The position numbers and the translations under genes were made by a program. Under the pieces are notes generated by a model, which had not been told where the DNA came from, ran no database searches, and worked only from the letters and a program-made list of their open reading frames with translations. A stretch of 64,000 bases of DNA from Gammaproteobacteria bacterium (GTDB taxonomy: Bacteria > Pseudomonadota > Gammaproteobacteria > Thiohalomonadales > Thiohalomonadaceae), in the NCBI GenBank assembly GCA_023228645.1, contig JALOAT010000009.1:1-64000 (forward strand), read 5' to 3'. Positions 50,979 to 60,271 of this stretch are shown here, piece by piece (the first letter of the stretch is position 1; every line of letters starts with the position of its first letter).

Positions 50979-52265
50979 ATGGCCCACATCGTGATCCTCG
51001 GCGCCGGTACCGGCGGCATGCCCTGCGCCTACGAAATGCGTGATGCGCTCGGCAACGATCACCGCATTACCGTGGTCAACGCCAAAGATTATTTCCAGTT
51101 CGTGCCCTCCAACCCATGGATTGGTGTGGGCTGGCGCAAGCGCTCGGAAATCACCTTCCCGCTGCGTCCCTACCTGGAGCGCCGCAACATCAATCTGGTG
51201 GCCGACACCGTCACCCGCATTATCCCGGAAGAAAACCGCCTCGAACTCGAGAACAGCGATCCCATCGCCTTCGACTACCTGGTGATCGCCACCGGTCCGA
51301 AGCTCGCCTTCGAGGAAGTGGAAGGCTCCGGCCCGCACGGCGGCTACACCCATTCCGTATGCACCGTCGACCATGCTGAGCTGGCCTTCGCTGATTACCA
51401 GAAGCTCGCCGAGGAACCCGGTCCGGTGATCATCGGCGCCATGGCCGGCGCCAGCTGCTTCGGCCCGGCCTATGAGTACGCCGCCATCGTCGATACCGAC
51501 CTGCGCCGTCGCAAGGTCCGCGATCGCGTGCCCATGACCATGGTCACCTCCGAACCCTACATCGGCCACCTGGGCCTGGGCGGCGTGGGCGACTCCAAGG
51601 GCATGATGGAGTCCGAGCTGCGCACCCGCCACATCAAGTGGATCTGCAACGCCAAGGTGAGCAAGGTCGAGGCCGGCAAGATGTTCGTGGCCGAGCACAA
51701 CGACAAGGGCGAGGTGATCAAGGAACACGAACTGCCGTTCAAGTTCTCCATGATGCTGCCCTCGTTCAAGGGCGTGGATGCCGTGGCGGGCGTGGAAGGC
51801 CTGTGCAACCCACGCGGCTTCGTCATCGTCGACGCCCAGCAGCGCAGCCCCAAGTACCCGAACATCTACGCCCTGGGCGTGTGCATCGCCATCCCGCCCG
51901 TCGAGGCCACCCCGGTGCCCACCGGCGCGCCCAAGACCGGCTACATGATCGAGTCCATGACCACCGCCATCGTGCACAACATCCGCGACGAAATCGCCGG
52001 ACAGACCCCGCACGAGACCGGCACCTGGAACGCCATCTGCCTGGCCGACCTGGGCGACTCCGGCGCCGCCTTCGTGGCCCTGCCGCAGATCCCGCCGCGC
52101 AACGTCACCTGGTTCAAGAAGGGCAAGTGGGTGCACTGGGCGAAGATCGCCTTCGAGAAGTACTTCATGCGCAAGATGAAGAAGGGCACCTCCGAGCCCA
52201 TCTACGAGAAGTACGTGCTGAAGCTGCTCGGCATCACCCGCCTCAAGGACAAGCAGCTGAAGTAA
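50979..52265 (+). CDS. sqr: sulfide:quinone oxidoreductase
   Basis: A membrane-associated FAD enzyme that oxidises sulfide to polysulfide or sulfane sulfur and reduces quinone. It has 428 residues. The N-terminal FAD motif is MAHIVILGAGTGGMPCAYEM. Three cysteines occupy the expected catalytic places: C128 (HSVCTVDHAE), C160 (AGASCFGPAYEY) and C354 (WNAICLADLGD). YFQFVPSNPWIGVGW and PTGAPKTGYMIESM match the Acidithiobacillus-type enzyme closely. The C-terminal KIAFEKYFMRKMKKG is an amphipathic membrane helix. TAGGAG precedes the ATG. It lies between cydABX and the convergent cydDC genes. Confidence 0.95.
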   Translation: MAHIVILGAGTGGMPCAYEMRDALGNDHRITVVNAKDYFQFVPSNPWIGVGWRKRSEITFPLRPYLERRNINLVADTVTRIIPEENRLELENSDPIAFDYLVIATGPKLAFEEVEGSGPHGGYTHSVCTVDHAELAFADYQKLAEEPGPVIIGAMAGASCFGPAYEYAAIVDTDLRRRKVRDRVPMTMVTSEPYIGHLGLGGVGDSKGMMESELRTRHIKWICNAKVSKVEAGKMFVAEHNDKGEVIKEHELPFKFSMMLPSFKGVDAVAGVEGLCNPRGFVIVDAQQRSPKYPNIYALGVCIAIPPVEATPVPTGAPKTGYMIESMTTAIVHNIRDEIAGQTPHETGTWNAICLADLGDSGAAFVALPQIPPRNVTWFKKGKWVHWAKIAFEKYFMRKMKKGTSEPIYEKYVLKLLGITRLKDKQLK

Positions 52266-52300
52266 TCGGGCGGCTGCGAGTGAAGGGCGCCACGAAGCGC

Positions 52301-52540
52301 CTGCCGCGACTGTCACGTTGGCGCTGCGCGCCAACGTGACCTACGGGCATCGTTCTTGCGTAGGTCATTGCGAAGCTACGTGACATCTTCCTGCCATGAC
52401 TGTCACGTAGGCGCTGCGCGCCAACGTGACCGACGGGCATCGTTATTGCGTAGGTCATTGCGAAGCTACGTGACGTCTTCCTGCCGCGACTGTCACGTAG
52501 GCGCTGCGCGCCAACGTGACTACGGACATCGTTAATGACG
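52301..52540. repeat. tandem array of 90-bp REP-like units
   Basis: The unit starts CTGCCGCGACTGTCACGTTG at 52301, recurs at 52391 and 52481 (exactly 90 bases apart), and the third copy is partial. Each unit contains a palindrome with CACGTAGGCGCTGCGCGCCA then ACGTG, and a second, CGTAGGTCATTGCGAAGCTA then CGTGAC. The array fills the space between the convergent sqr and cydC genes. Confidence 0.92.
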
Positions 52541-52561
52541 TGCGACGCGGCCGCATCGCAA

Positions 52562-54292
52562 TCACGAACGTAACCGCGCGTGCATGGCCGCGTACGTCCC
52601 GCCGGCGGCGAGCAGCGCGGCATGGGTTCCGCGCTCCACGAGGCGGCCGCGATCCAGCAGCAGGATCTCGTCCATGGCCTCCAGTCCCACCAGACGATGG
52701 GTAATCAGCAGCACGCTGCGCCCCTTCATGAGCCCGTCGAGCGCTTGCATCAACTGGCGCTCGGTTGCGGCGTCCAGCCCCTCGGTGGGTTCGTCGAGCA
52801 GCAGCACCGGCGCGTCCTTGAGCAGCGCCCGGGCGATGGCCACACGCCGCGCCTGGCCCCCCGAAAGGCGCAGGCCCGCCTCCCCCACCCAGGTGTCGAG
52901 ACCCTCGGGCTGGCTCGCCACGAATTCGCTCAGTTGCGCGATGTCCAACGCGACCGCCAGTTGCTCCTCACTGGCCTGCGGGTTGGCCACGCGCAGGTTT
53001 TCGCGCAAGGTGGTGGTGAACAAATGGGTGCGCTGGGACACCACGGCGAAATGACGGCGCAGGTCGTCACCGTGGAAACAGCGCAGATCGTAGCCGCCGA
53101 GGGTGATGCTGCCCGCCTGCGGGTCCCAAAAGCGCAGCAGCAGATTGAACAGCGTGCTCTTGCCCGAACCGGTGGCGCCGACCACGGCGATGCGCCGGCC
53201 GGGCGGCAGGTCCAGATCGATGTCGTCGAGCGCCGGCACAGCGGTCTCGACATAGCAAAAACGCACGCCGCGCAGCGTGATGCCATGGTGGGACGGACGC
53301 GGCGAAGGCTGGACGGGATCCGGCGCCTGCGGCTGCGCATCCACGATCTCGAAAATGCGCCGTGCCGCACCCAGGGTCTGACCCAGCATCTGGAAGGCCT
53401 GGGGCAGCGGCATCACCACCTCGAAACTGGCCAGTGCGAACAGCACCAGCATGGCCAACTCCGGACGCTCCAGCACACCGCTGCCGACGAGCGGAATGGC
53501 GAGCAGCGCCATGCCCCATGCCGTCAGGTTGGCGGAGAGTCCCAGCGATGCCTGGGACAGGCCGCTCAGCCGGCTCATGTGTTGCTGCGCGTCGGTGAGG
53601 TCGACGCTCAAACTGCGGATTTGTTCCGCCTGACGCTCGGCGGCGCCGTACACCAGCAATTCGCTCATACCCTGCAGGCCATCGACGGCGCTGGCCTGCA
53701 AGGCGGCATTGGCCTCCACCAGCGCGCGGCCGGGCCGTCGCCCGAGTCGCTGCAGGACAAAAGGCACGACCACGCCCACGATTAGCAAGAAAACGAGATT
53801 CACCACCGCCAGAGACGGGTGATACCGATACAGGAACAGACCCACCGCCGCAGCGCCGAGCAGCGCCACGGCCACCGGCACCAGGATGCGTAGGTAGAGG
53901 TTGTCCAAGGTGTCGATATCAGCGCGGATGCGGCTCAGTAGATCGCCGCTGCGGTATTGCTCCAGGCGTGCGGGGGCGAGCGGTTCCAGATGGGTGTAGA
54001 ACCACACCCGCAGTCCCGACAGCAGGCGGAAAGTCGCCTCGTGGGTCACCAGGCGCTCGCCGTAGCGGCCCGCGGTACGCACGATGGCGAAGGTGCGGAT
54101 CAGCGCCGCCGGGGTGAAGTAATTCATGCCTACCCCGGCCAGGCCCGCCAAGGCCATGGCCGCGATGAACCAGCCCGAGACCGCCATCAAGCCCACGTTG
54201 CTGATCAGCGTGACGAAGGAAAGCAGCACGCCCAGGGCCATGGGCTTCCAGTACGGCGTCACCAGGCGTGTGAGACGGAGCAGATCGCTCAT
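52562..54292 (-). CDS. cydC: heterodimeric thiol exporter subunit CydC (ABC type)
   Basis: With CydD it exports cysteine and glutathione to the periplasm, which is needed for bd oxidase heme assembly. It has 576 residues: six transmembrane helices in the first half (SFVTLISNVGLMAVSGWFIA), then the ATPase domain with Walker A VGATGSGKST, signature LRLSGGQARRVAIARALLKD and Walker B VLLLDEP. The start overlaps the cydD stop by four bases. Confidence 0.94.
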   Translation of the reverse strand: MSDLLRLTRLVTPYWKPMALGVLLSFVTLISNVGLMAVSGWFIAAMALAGLAGVGMNYFTPAALIRTFAIVRTAGRYGERLVTHEATFRLLSGLRVWFYTHLEPLAPARLEQYRSGDLLSRIRADIDTLDNLYLRILVPVAVALLGAAAVGLFLYRYHPSLAVVNLVFLLIVGVVVPFVLQRLGRRPGRALVEANAALQASAVDGLQGMSELLVYGAAERQAEQIRSLSVDLTDAQQHMSRLSGLSQASLGLSANLTAWGMALLAIPLVGSGVLERPELAMLVLFALASFEVVMPLPQAFQMLGQTLGAARRIFEIVDAQPQAPDPVQPSPRPSHHGITLRGVRFCYVETAVPALDDIDLDLPPGRRIAVVGATGSGKSTLFNLLLRFWDPQAGSITLGGYDLRCFHGDDLRRHFAVVSQRTHLFTTTLRENLRVANPQASEEQLAVALDIAQLSEFVASQPEGLDTWVGEAGLRLSGGQARRVAIARALLKDAPVLLLDEPTEGLDAATERQLMQALDGLMKGRSVLLITHRLVGLEAMDEILLLDRGRLVERGTHAALLAAGGTYAAMHARLRS

Positions 54293-56061
54293 GGCCGCAC
54301 CTCCTCGTCACCGCCGTAGGCGGCCGCCAGGCGCGCATACAAGCCGCCTGCGGCCAGCAGGGCGGCGTGCTTGCCCTGTTCAACCACGCGCCCTTGATCG
54401 AGCACCACGATGCGATCCGCCTGGCGCACCGTGGCGAGGCGATGGGCCACCACCAGCAGGGAGCGGCCCTCGGCCAGCCGCGCCAGCGCCGCCTGCACCA
54501 GGACCTCGCTCTGTGCATCCAGACTGGCGGTAGGTTCGTCCAGCACCACCAGCGGCGCCTCCTTGAGGAAGGCACGCGCCAGGGCGATGCGCTGCACCTG
54601 GCCGCCGGACAGCCCTTGCCCGCCCTCGCCCACCGGCGTGTCGTAGCCCTGCGGCAGGCGCGTGATGAATTCATGGGCGTGGGCAAGGCGCGATGCCTGC
54701 TCCACAGCCGCGTGATCCGCATCGGGGCGGGCCAGGCGGATGTTGTCGCGCACGCTGCCATGGAACAAACGCGGCCGTTGCGGCACCCAGGCCACTTGCC
54801 GAAGCCACGCGTCCCGCTCCATGCGCGCGAGATCCGTAGTTTCGATGCGGATCTGTCCCGCGCCGGGTTGGAGAAAGCCCAGCAGCAGGTTGAGGAGGGT
54901 GCTCTTGCCCGCGCCGCTCGGACCCACCAAGGCCACGGTTTCACCGGGCGCAATGCGGAATGACGCCTCGGCCAGGGCACGGCGACCGCCCGGGTAGTCG
55001 AACGCTACCTTGTCGAAGGTGATCGCGAAGGGCCCCGCCGGCGGCGGCGCCGGCTCGGCGGGCGTGGCGGGAACGGGCGTTTCCAGCACTTCGACAAGCC
55101 GCTCGGCGGAGGCGATGGCATCCATGCGGGCGTGATAATGCGCACCCATTTGGCGCAAGGGCAGGTAAAACTCCGGTGCCAGCAGCAGCACGAAAAAGCC
55201 ATGGAAGAAGGCCATTTCGCCGAACAGCAGACGGAAACCGATCAGCACCGCCACCACGGCGATGCTCACGGTGGAAAAGAATTCCAATACCAGGGACGAA
55301 AGGAAGGCGACGCGCAACACCGCCATGGTGCTCTTGCGGTGTACATCGGAGACGGCGGCGATCACCTGCGCCTCTCGGCGGCTGGCGTTGAACAGCTTGA
55401 GGGTGGTGAGTCCCTGGATGACGTCGAGGAAATGGGCGCTCATGCGCGCCAGCTGGCGCCATTGCTTCTGGTTGAGCCGCTCCGCCCCCTTGCCGATGAG
55501 GATCATGAACAGCGGAATCAGCGGCGCGGTGAGCAACATCACCAGGCCGGACACCCAGTCCAGCGGAAATACGAAGGCGAGGATGGCCAGCGGCACCAGG
55601 GCGGTGATGGCCATGTGCGGCAGGAAGCGCGCGTAATAGGCCTCCAGCTTCTCCACGCCGTCCACCAGCAGGCTGCTCAGTTCGCCGCTGCGCTCGCCGT
55701 GCAGGAAGGCCGGGCCCAGTGCCTGCACGTGACGATAGAGCCGTTGACGCAGCGCCAGCTTCACCTGCGCCGCCGCACGGAACGCCACCTGCTCCGACCA
55801 CCATGCAAGCACCGCGCGCAGTGCGAACACGCCGAGCAGCGGCCACAGCCAATGCCACAGGCCGTCCAGCGGCGTTCCCTCCACCACGGCCGCGTTGATC
55901 ACGCGCGCCAGCAGCCAAGCCTGCCAGATCAGCAAAAAGCCACCCGCCAGCCCCAGGCCCACTGACAGGTTCAGTGCCGTTCCTCCGAGATGACGTTGTC
56001 TGGAAAGCCAGCGCCCCGGCGTCAGCGGGGCGCCATTCAAGGTGTCGGAGGAATCGTCCAT
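54289..56061 (-). CDS. cydD: heterodimeric thiol exporter subunit CydD (ABC type)
   Basis: The partner of CydC, with 590 residues. The membrane domain includes GERSGELSSLLVDGVEKLEA and PLAILAFVFPLDWVSGLVML. The ATPase domain has Walker A VGPSGAGKST, signature QGLSGGQVQRIALARAFLKE and Walker B LVVLDEP. It is the first gene of the minus-strand cydD-cydC pair, convergent with cydABX-sqr. Upstream lies decayed DNA in which I could not identify a promoter. Confidence 0.94.
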   Translation of the reverse strand: MDDSSDTLNGAPLTPGRWLSRQRHLGGTALNLSVGLGLAGGFLLIWQAWLLARVINAAVVEGTPLDGLWHWLWPLLGVFALRAVLAWWSEQVAFRAAAQVKLALRQRLYRHVQALGPAFLHGERSGELSSLLVDGVEKLEAYYARFLPHMAITALVPLAILAFVFPLDWVSGLVMLLTAPLIPLFMILIGKGAERLNQKQWRQLARMSAHFLDVIQGLTTLKLFNASRREAQVIAAVSDVHRKSTMAVLRVAFLSSLVLEFFSTVSIAVVAVLIGFRLLFGEMAFFHGFFVLLLAPEFYLPLRQMGAHYHARMDAIASAERLVEVLETPVPATPAEPAPPPAGPFAITFDKVAFDYPGGRRALAEASFRIAPGETVALVGPSGAGKSTLLNLLLGFLQPGAGQIRIETTDLARMERDAWLRQVAWVPQRPRLFHGSVRDNIRLARPDADHAAVEQASRLAHAHEFITRLPQGYDTPVGEGGQGLSGGQVQRIALARAFLKEAPLVVLDEPTASLDAQSEVLVQAALARLAEGRSLLVVAHRLATVRQADRIVVLDQGRVVEQGKHAALLAAGGLYARLAAAYGGDEEVRP

Positions 56062-57004
56062 GCCGGGACTATACAGCGGCCTTTCACAGCCCTAATCGAC
56101 AATTAGCAATCCCCGTGCGCGCAATGAACATGCCTGCGCTCCTTCCGGCTCGAATGCCGGGATCCATGCGCGCGAACGTCAGTCGCTCCTGTGGAACATG
56201 CAGCAGGGATTTCCTGCGAACCTCCGCGGCGATGGCTTCGTCTCCACGCCGCCTGAACCGATCACCCACGCCTGTATCGAAGCGTTCGCCCGCAAAGATG
56301 CTGGCGCCGTCCGCACCGAATGGGCGACGCGGACCCGCGATGCTCGACGCGGCACCTCTGTCATGCATGACGCTCAATAACGCCCCACCTGCGCCATTCA
56401 CGCCAACTCCGACACGCCTCTTCCATTAGCGCGGTCCTGCACAAACACAACCTGTTGATCGTCCGCGTCTTTCATGGAAGTAAAAACCACGCCAACTCTG
56501 CGTTTTCGATGGCACTCGCCTTGCACTGGATAACAGCGGAGTAGTTCCCTCGCTCCAAACCCCGGCGTCCTCGCCAAGGGACGCATTCGGCGCAAGGAAG
56601 CGCCACTTGTTTCGCGGCGCGGAAAGTCCGAGCAGACCGGTGGCCAGCGGAAAACAAGCTTCCCTCTCATGGACAATTGATTAGGAATCCCTACGGTTTC
56701 AAACGAATTCCACATGCATTAGCAGTTCCGCATGAGCGAAGACTACGAGTGCGTGGACTGGTACTTCTGCAAGAAGCCGCTCTGACAGACGAGTGCCGGG
56801 CCACGGCGGCCGGCACTCACACAACTTGGCTTCTTTCTGGGGATTCACCCGTGAAAACGTTTACATCATCACCCATCGCCGCCACGTTCGTCGGCACGGG
56901 TCAGGCCTCGGCCGCTGATCTGGATGTCACGCTGCGGACATCGCCCATGCGTGCGGCAGCGTGCGTGCCTGTACGTCGCCATCGCATCTTCCATTGATCA
57001 CTGA
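56062..57004. other. gene-poor decayed stretch
   Basis: No convincing gene was found. The stretch appears less GC-rich than its surroundings, and all open frames are short and lack family features. At 56790-56817 there is a perfect hairpin (GAGTGCCGG pairing with CCGGCACTC). Just before it a 17-codon frame reads MSEDYECVDWYFCKKPL (56731-56784), with no ribosome-binding site. A signal-peptide-like fragment starts near 56850 (VKTFTSSPIAATFVGTGQAS). These look like remnants. Confidence 0.5.
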
Positions 57005-57951
57005 TGCGTGGCTCCTGGATGGCCGCAGACATCTCGGTCACCGCCGTGACCACCTGATCGGTCTCCTGCTGCTGGCGCTCGACGCCTTGCAACGAGGAGC
57101 GCGTCACCTGCGACACGTAGTCTGCCGCCGACGCCAGTTGCGTCGTGGCGCCGACCACCTGCCGCATGAGTCCCTGGATGATCTCCACAAATGCGTTGAA
57201 GGCACGGGCCAGTTCCGCGGGCCCGTCGCGCCCTGTGGCAGGCAGCCGGCGCGTGAGATCGCCGCGCCCGTCTGCGATCTCACGCATGCTGCGGACCACC
57301 CGACACAGCGATCGCGACAGCCCTCGCATCATCCACGCCATGAGTCCAATGCCGGCCACGAGCGAGACGAGGGCCATGTCGAGACTGCGCTGGCGTACCT
57401 CGCCGCACTCGCGAGCACGTTCTGACCCATGACAGTCACGGCCCGTTGCTGTTCCGCGATAAGTCCGTCAAGAGCCTTGCGAATGGCCTTCCAATGCTGA
57501 GGCTCCTGCGCCGCAATGATCCGGTGGGCATCCACCGGACGGCCCTGCTCCACCGCGTCGAGTGCCTCGACGCGCACGCGCTGGACGATGGCCCAACGTG
57601 CAGCGATGTCATCGAGGGTGGCACGGGCTGTGCTCGCATCCGCAGCGGTGAGGCGGCGCACCTGTTCGAGCCGTTCGCCGAACGGCTTTGCCGGTCTGCA
57701 CCACCACGGGACGGGATTCACTCAGCGAAGGCTCGAAGATCTTGTTGCGCACGGCAAACCCGCCGAGCAGGCCACTCCCGTACATGGCATGCAAGGCGTC
57801 CATGCGCGCATTCTCGTGTTGCTGCAGCGCCGGAAATCGTCGACCGCGTTGCGGAGTCCGCTCAGTGCATAAGCCAGCGCGACAAGAAACAGTCAGCGAC
57901 CGTAACGAACGCGGCCAGGATACGGACGGTATTGCTATGGGGATTGAACAT
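57005..57951 (-). pseudogene. methyl-accepting chemotaxis protein, truncated and multiply frameshifted
   Basis: Reading the reverse strand across frames gives a chemoreceptor. The start is MFNPHSNTVRILAAFVTV with LVALAYALSGLRNAV. The ligand domain includes HAMYGSGLLGGFAVRNKIFE, ADASTARATLDDIAARWAIV and AAQEPQHWKAIRKALDGLIA. Then come the second membrane helix (MALVSLVAGIGLMAWMMRGL), HAMP and the first signalling helix up to VVTAVTEMSAAIQE. At least three frameshifts are needed, near 57838, 57685 and 57412. The conserved signalling tip is missing beyond 57005, so it cannot work as a receptor. Confidence 0.8.
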
Positions 57952-58108
57952 GAGCGGCGGATAGCGGAGATTCCCGGTGTGGACCTATGGTCCATCGCCT
58001 GGAACGGTAATACAAGCGGAGTACTTCTGATGCCCGAGCGAGCCGTCCCACGGGAGGATGCACGAACGGGACCGCGTCGCTATCTTACTAGGACGGGAGG
58101 GACAGCGC

Positions 58109-58624
58109 ATGGAACCGACCGACGAGCTCGTCGAGGTCACAGAGCGTGCAAACCGGCTGCGCCGGCGTTGCATGGCCCGCTTGCTGCTGAGCGGCATCCT
58201 CACCTTGCACATTGCGCCTGCTGTCTTCTTCCCGCCGGTGCCGGTGCCTTCGGCACAGATTCTGCTGCTGGTCTTCGGGTTATTCTTCGCCGCATCGCTG
58301 GTGCGCTGGTTTCAATTGTGCGGCGCGCTGGCGGGACTGGAATTTTCGGGCTGGGCCTTCGACAACGAGGTGAGTGTGCAGCCGCGCCCCATCAACGGGC
58401 TCGACGAGCATCGGCCGTTGCCCGTCTGGCTCGTTCCGGACGCAGCGTCCCCGGCGCGGGACGCGCTCGTCGCGGCGGTGGACGAGGCCGTCGCCGGTCA
58501 CGGCCCGCTCATGGTGCGGCGCAGCGAGTGCATCGCCGCGCACGGCTGCGTGACGGTGCACGACGCCGCCAATCTGATCATGGCGGCACGCGGCCTGGCG
58601 CGCGGCCGGCAGGCTCAATCGTGA
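58109..58624 (+). CDS. hypothetical membrane protein
   Basis: The protein has 171 residues. Two adjacent hydrophobic helices (about 28-48 and 50-75, RLLLSGILTLHIAPAVFFPP and AQILLLVFGLFFAASLVRWF) are followed by a soluble C-terminal domain of about 95 residues with several His and Cys (RRSECIAAHGCVTVHDAANL). I recognise no family. The ATG at 58109 has GGGAGG upstream. It ends convergently, overlapping the NifX-like gene by ten bases. Confidence 0.6.
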   Translation: MEPTDELVEVTERANRLRRRCMARLLLSGILTLHIAPAVFFPPVPVPSAQILLLVFGLFFAASLVRWFQLCGALAGLEFSGWAFDNEVSVQPRPINGLDEHRPLPVWLVPDAASPARDALVAAVDEAVAGHGPLMVRRSECIAAHGCVTVHDAANLIMAARGLARGRQAQS

Positions 58625-59010
58625 TGGCACCCGCAGCCTTGCCCGGCGTGATCGTGGCCGTGGTTATGTGAGGCGCGCATGTCCGGTGCCGGCAGCGGCT
58701 CGCCGTGCATCACGGCACGGGCCGCCAGGTAGGGGTTGCCTTCCGAGGTCACCAGCACATGGATGCCGCGCGAGGCGAGCTTGCGCGTGAAACCGAAGCC
58801 GCAGCTCTGGGTGATCACCACGTCGCAGCTGTCCAACGGGTGTTCGCCCACGCCGTCGAACTCATGGAACGACAGTTCTCTGGGCAGGTCGATGCGCTCC
58901 ATCTCAACGGGCTCGTTGCCGGGATCGCTTTCGAACACCATGAAGCGGCGCGTCTTGCCGGCATGCCCGGTGATGGTGCGGAAATTCTGACTGGTGATTG
59001 CGACTCTCAT
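58615..59010 (-). CDS. NifX/NifB-C-terminal-like (dinitrogenase Fe-Mo cofactor fold) protein
   Basis: A 131-residue cytosolic protein with the fold of NifX, NafY and the NifB C-terminus: MRVAITSQNFRTITGHAGKT, then DSCDVVITQSCGFGFTRKLA. The C-terminus has a metal-binding tail, HNHGHDHAGQGCGCHHD. No nitrogenase genes are seen. Stand-alone members are widespread in non-diazotrophs and may carry Fe-S or metal clusters. The start overlaps the end of the upstream gene by four bases, so the two are coupled. Confidence 0.85.
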   Translation of the reverse strand: MRVAITSQNFRTITGHAGKTRRFMVFESDPGNEPVEMERIDLPRELSFHEFDGVGEHPLDSCDVVITQSCGFGFTRKLASRGIHVLVTSEGNPYLAARAVMHGEPLPAPDMRASHNHGHDHAGQGCGCHHD

Positions 59011-59402
59011 CGTTGTTCCTCCACAAGTGAAGCGACCCAGCGGGCGACGGTGGCGTTCACATCTGCCGAGGGCGCTTCCAGGAAATTGACAACAAACTGC
59101 CTCTCCAACTCGGTGATGGCGATGGATAGCGGGCGCAGGGCCATGGCCGCCGGCCCCGGCAGACTGAGACCCAGGCAGAACACCACGTGGCGCGCCGCCA
59201 AGACTTCCGGGGCGATGTCGCCGCCCACTTCCCAGGTGTGCTCCAGATGATCGAAGACGGCGATGAGCCGAGCCTTCGGGTGTTCTTCGAGGCGGCGGAG
59301 GATGGCCTCCACCACGTCGTCCGCATCCTGGAACGGGCCAGGTTTCGCGATTTCGATGCCACAGACACAGGCCGGTTCCGCGACGGGCTTCCTCTCAAGC
59401 AT
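59007..59402 (-). CDS. conserved hypothetical protein
   Basis: A 131-residue soluble protein I cannot place in a named family. Visible stretches are MLERKPVAEPACVCGIEIAK, a central EEHPKARLIAVFDHLEHTWE, and VVFCLGLSLPGPAAMALRPL. The DHLEHTW His/Glu cluster and three cysteines are notable. I chose the ATG at 59402 because GGAGG lies six bases upstream. It is coupled to the NifX-like gene (four-base overlap) and lies 234 bases downstream of the TorD-like gene on the same strand. Confidence 0.75.
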   Translation of the reverse strand: MLERKPVAEPACVCGIEIAKPGPFQDADDVVEAILRRLEEHPKARLIAVFDHLEHTWEVGGDIAPEVLAARHVVFCLGLSLPGPAAMALRPLSIAITELERQFVVNFLEAPSADVNATVARWVASLVEEQR

Positions 59403-59636
59403 CTGCACCTCCGCGTGCATCCTGCAATGCGTTCCTGCGCCCTTGCCTTCGCATCTGGTTCACAGATACAGAACACCTCACGGGCGACATGGCGCATCAG
59501 GTCGGTTCAAAAACGGCTTCTTCCCATCCTGTTCCACAAGATGGCTGCCGCGGCGCATGCGTTAACAACGTGTTTGCTGCATTGGTCGCGGGCCGGCGCC
59601 ATGCGCCACGCGCAGGCGGCGCGAGACGGTCCGCTG

Positions 59637-60227
59637 TCAGGCAGCGATGGCCGTGCGTCGCGGTGCAGGGATGCGCCGGCCGTCGCGGGCGATCACCTCA
59701 CGCAGGAAATGCGCCGCCATGCGGTAATACAGCGGCGGTTCGCTGGCGCGCAGGGCCGACGTGAAATGCGGCACCCACAGGGCAAGGTGGTCGTGCAGCA
59801 GGACGGCCTGAGTAGCGCGGGTTGGTTCAAGCGGCTCGCGATCGGCGAGATACGCCATGAATTCCAGTTCGGTGACCAGATGGTCGGAAGGCCGGCCGGC
59901 GTGGCGCTCCGCATCGAGGCCGTGGCGGCGCATGAGTGCGGAGACCTCGATGGCGCTACGCCCCGTCCGTGACTGTTCTCCTTCGAGCCAGTATGAGCCG
60001 TAGGGCTGCACTCTGGGCTGGCCCGGCGCAAACAGCCGGGTGTGTTCGCTGCGCAGTGCCTCGATGTCTTGGTGCGCATCGGCGATCTCCAGCAGCGGCG
60101 CGACCCAACGGGCGTCCACCGGGGAACGGTAGATGATGCGCCACATGAGCGCACGCACGGCCTCGTGATTTTCCTGGCGCGGTGTGTCGAAAAGCGCTGC
60201 GCCGAGCAAGTAGAGATGAGCTCGCAT
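59637..60227 (-). CDS. TorD/DmsD-family redox enzyme maturation chaperone
   Basis: The protein has 196 residues and is all-helical. The family motif is EHTRLFAPG with QPYGSYWLEG. Later, ELEFMAYLADREPLEPTRAT and HDHLALWVPHFTSAL match TorD-like chaperones, which guard Tat signal peptides and help cofactor insertion into molybdo- or other complex redox enzymes. No partner oxidoreductase is in the window. It is preceded by a good FNR-type promoter, which fits anaerobic or micro-oxic expression. Confidence 0.88.
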   Translation of the reverse strand: MRAHLYLLGAALFDTPRQENHEAVRALMWRIIYRSPVDARWVAPLLEIADAHQDIEALRSEHTRLFAPGQPRVQPYGSYWLEGEQSRTGRSAIEVSALMRRHGLDAERHAGRPSDHLVTELEFMAYLADREPLEPTRATQAVLLHDHLALWVPHFTSALRASEPPLYYRMAAHFLREVIARDGRRIPAPRRTAIAA

Positions 60228-60271
60228 GGTGATCTCCCCTGGTGGTTCGGCCGAAAGATGGCCTGGGGAGG

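Noticed and set aside
52301..52540. CRISPR array between sqr and cydC
   Set aside because: The 90-bp units repeat as a whole with no unique spacers and contain palindromes, so this is a tandem REP-type array.
56615..56640. GGAAAGTCCG resembling the conserved 5' region of RNase P RNA
   Set aside because: The surrounding sequence does not fold into the P3-P4 core and no later conserved region is present within 400 bases.
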